A stretch of 64,000 nucleotides of DNA from Benincasa hispida. Taxonomy: Eukaryota; Streptophyta; Magnoliopsida; Cucurbitales; Cucurbitaceae. A program made the position numbers and the translations under genes. The stretch covers positions 46,374,196 through 46,438,195 of the forward strand of contig NC_052353.1 in NCBI RefSeq assembly GCF_009727055.1, in the 5' to 3' direction. The notes beneath the pieces are model-generated. The model worked only from the letters and a program-made list of their open reading frames with translations. It was not told where the DNA came from and did not search any database. Positions 61,277-64,000 of this stretch are shown piece after piece; the first letter of the stretch is position 1; every line of letters starts with the position of its first letter.

Positions 61277-63109
61277 TGAGCAGCGGAAGTAATCCAGAGG
61301 GTGGGTTCTGTTTGGACTTGGTGTGAGGCAAACAAACGGAGGAAAGACAGATCGTGTACCCGACTTGGCAAGTTGAAGAAGTCAGAGACCTATCATATAG
61401 GTCGATGCCCAATTGTTTACATAAAGCTATGTGATCGTCTAGTAAAAGCTATGTGAACGTTTAGCTCATTGGTTAGCTCGGTCTGTAGTCTACAGACATT
61501 ACACGATCGTTTACTTTGGGCAAATGATCGTCTAGCAAACCTATGCGATCGTTTAATAAATACTGCACAATCGTTTAGCTCGCCACTACACGATCGTTTA
61601 GCTCGTCCAATCGTCGTTTAGTAAATCTGTACTTACTTGATGACTACGTGAGTTTCTTTTGTGCGAGAGAGAAAAACTAAATAAACTTTTTAAGAAAACT
61701 TTTCAGCGTTCGTAAATCATCCTCTTTGAAAACAGGAAAACCACTTTTCTGTTAAACTCATGGTTATCATGAATCCAATAACCACCCACTCATTTAGTTA
61801 TTAAAGAAAAAGAATTAATTATCCAATAATTAATATTATTATAAATATAAATGATAACCAACTTATCATACTATATTTATAACCTATAGTTTTAATATTT
61901 CATCTCATGAAACATATAAACCATAGTTCTCTTTCTATTCCATGGTAATTAATGTAATTCTCATTTACATCAATCCTCCACTAGATGTATCTCATATATC
62001 ATACCAATTACATCATATATAATCAAAATACCTTTTGTCAATTTGAACATTTCAAATAAACACCAAGAATTGATCCTCAACTGAATCCACTGAGCTACCA
62101 AGGGCACCTCATGGACCTGTAGCTCGAAGCTCCAATGGTACGTGAATAACTTACTAAACTCTTTAGTCACGGGATCCACCATCAATTAACTGCCAGGCAC
62201 TCCACTAAAGATCGACAGTTGAGCTCTTCTTACCACAGATCTATTACGTATCCGTCTTAACCAATAAGCAATACAACAACCTATCACAGATCGCTCGTAC
62301 ATACAGCTGGGTCAATAACCGTTATGCCCCTATAGTTACATCTGTCTCCTTAAGTACCACTGATCCCTCTAATGAACATAACTCATAGTCCTCCTATGAC
62401 TGAGTCTTCTCTTCCAAAGAGAAGTTGTGACCACTATGTTCAAGCTCTGTAATCAGCACTTAAATGAGTAATCTCTCTACTTATCCCTGCTTCGGGAAAG
62501 GAGTGACTTTCATCTTGTGGATTATGTTCCCAACTCCTAGATCAGACAAGTCCCCAAAAAGGTAGGCATGTTGAGTTGGCAATATGGCCACTCTCACCCA
62601 TAATAATAATAGGAATTCCCTCAAAGGCAGAAGTTCCCAAAACACTCAGGATTGAGGTCGTGTCATCTAAGGTCGTTTATTGAGATGTAAGTCTCTAGTA
62701 TCAACGATGTTATATAATATTTTAGTCATCTCGTGGTCCAAATCTTATACAAACTCTTTGTATAGGACACCCTCGCTCGCACGTCTCCACATGAATGGTC
62801 AGGATCTACCATCTGTAGTAACTTACAACACTTGCAAACCTCTACAAAGCAGGTCGTATCCGTAGTGTCACCAATATTAGGTATCCCACCTTAATCCTTA
62901 TACTACAGACCTACTTAGGTTATCACTTAAGCATGATCTACTTGTATATCACATATACATGCTTAAGTTTACATAAGATAACCAAGAAGCTTTGTTTATT
63001 GGATATGAGTAAATGCCAAAATTAAATAACACTTATTTTTATTCATTAAACAATGTGTATCTTTACAAAACAATGAGACTCTCGAAGAATTAGGACATCA
63101 ATCCCAACA
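61277..63109 (-). repeat. LTR 3: 3' LTR of Angela-like Copia element E3
   Basis: Starts (minus) at 63109, TGTTGGGATTGATGTCCTAA, ends at 61277, CTTCCGCTGCTCA; 1.83 kb. Preceded by GACAAGTGGGAGAT. Left flanking 5-mer ttcca. A GATCGTTTAG-like array occupies about 61430-61620. Confidence 0.75.
61430..61620. repeat. GATCGTTTAG-like array in LTR 3
   Basis: 'gatcgtctagtaaaagctat', 'cgatcgtttactttg', 'cgatcgtttaataaa' and 'cgatcgtttagctcg' with variants, about ten units, in the same LTR position as in LTR 2. Confidence 0.8.
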
Positions 63110-64000
63110 ATCTCCCACTTGTCCTAATGACTCGAGAGACTTATGTACAATACAATATAAAAATGTACAATATACAATAAACTATGGCATACCCTAGTAT
63201 CATATCCCACTTGCCCTAAACAAGATGCTGCATGTCCCGCAGACCCAGACTCTCCCGGTGATCCTCGAACACTTTAGCCGTGAGGACCTTTGTAAAGGGA
63301 TCAGAAACGTTGTGCTCCGATGCGATCTTCGTGACTATCACATCACCTCGATGCACAATCTCCTTGATAAGGTGATATTTTCGTTTTATGTGCTTACCCC
63401 GTTGATGACTCCGAGGCTTATTCGAATTTTCCACAGTCCCGCTGTTATCACAATAAAGAGTGATCGGAAAATCTATATTTGGAACAACTTCCAAATCTGA
63501 AAGGAACTTCCTCAGCAAAACAACCTCCTTATCTGCTTCACACGCCACTACGTATTCGACTTCCATAGTGGAGTCTGCGATGCATCCTTGCTTAATGCTT
63601 TGCCAGATTACGACCCCTCCATTCAGAGTAAACACTGACCCCAATGTCGATTTGTGAGAATCTCGATCGGTCTGAAAGTCAGAGTCCGTGTATCCTGTAA
63701 GGATCAGATCCTTATCTCCATACACAAGTATGTAGTCCCTCGTTCTCCGAAGATACTTGAGGATCTTCTTGACCGCCGTCCAGTGATCAAATCCTAGATT
63801 GAACTGATATCGACTGACAATCCCTACTACATAGCAAATGTTGGGTCTGGTATACAACATTGCATACATCAAGCTTCCTACAGCAGAAGCATAGGGAATC
63901 TGTCTCATCTTCTCAACTTCATGAGGTGTCTTAGAACATTGATCCTTAGACAGACTGATTCCATGCTTGAATGGTAATAAACCCCTCTTGGAATCCTGCA
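63110..64000 (-). CDS. E3 Copia pol, RNase H end (partial, open)
   Basis: Open from the window edge to a stop at 63216. It reads SKRGLLPFKHGISLSKDQCS at the edge, then IPYASAVGSLMYAMLYTRPN, YTDSDFQTDRDSHKSTLGSV (RNase H Asp motif), IKQGCIADSTMEVEYVVACE, CDNSGTVENS and HNVSDPFTKVLTAKVFEDHR. This is the end of reverse transcriptase and the whole RNase H, which removes RNA from the RNA-DNA hybrid. No stop or frameshift in 260 codons. Upstream pol lies outside the window. Confidence 0.85.

Overview
The window is nuclear DNA from a flowering plant. Genes are intron-rich with GT-AG splice sites, intergenic DNA is AT-rich, and plant Copia, Gypsy, CACTA, hAT, Mutator-like and SINE elements are common. 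The dispersed-repeat style suggests a cucurbit (Cucurbitaceae); that is inference and was not tested. Two assembly gaps are present: one N at 16024 and 24 N at 25820-25843.

Left part (1-33 kb), gene-bearing: an isolated first exon of a glutamate-receptor-like gene (967-1231, minus); a Mutator-like foldback element (1710-2388); a complete but mutated Copia element (4376-9767) with a perfect 5-bp target duplication, inserted into an older MITE; an intact three-exon nuclear gene for plastid ribosomal protein L6 (11542-14636, plus); a collapsed Ty3/Gypsy element (14871-17755); and an intact seven-exon MATE/DETOXIFICATION transporter gene (18416-24997, minus). The L6 and MATE genes are convergent and the Gypsy element lies between their 3' ends. 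Several introns carry copies of one dispersed repeat. At 27382-31757 a solo LTR is split by a short hAT-like element, which is itself split by a second solo LTR of the same family.

Right part (33-64 kb), a transposon nest with no host gene seen: a minus-strand Copia element (Ale-like) is cut by a full-length CACTA element (36642-44779, CACTACA ends, 3-bp target duplication) that carries both usual CACTA genes with nonsense mutations. The gag side of that Copia is then cut by a large retroelement with a TGATAACT-type LTR and a gag-like ORF, which contains two further solo LTRs (49092-50084 and 50379-52113, each with a perfect 5-bp duplication). Into it runs a staircase of three Angela-like Copia elements, all on the minus strand. 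Each shows only its 3' LTR and the 3' part of pol before the next one interrupts it. The innermost (63110-64000) still has an open frame at the window edge. The missing 5' halves should lie to the right, in reverse order.

No wholly new gene system was recognised. The most useful leads are the testable nesting order, the CACTA element with its C-to-T type nonsense mutations, the GATCGTTTAG-like arrays inside two LTRs, the hexapeptide minisatellite in the CACTA element, and a probable assembly artefact around 16024.
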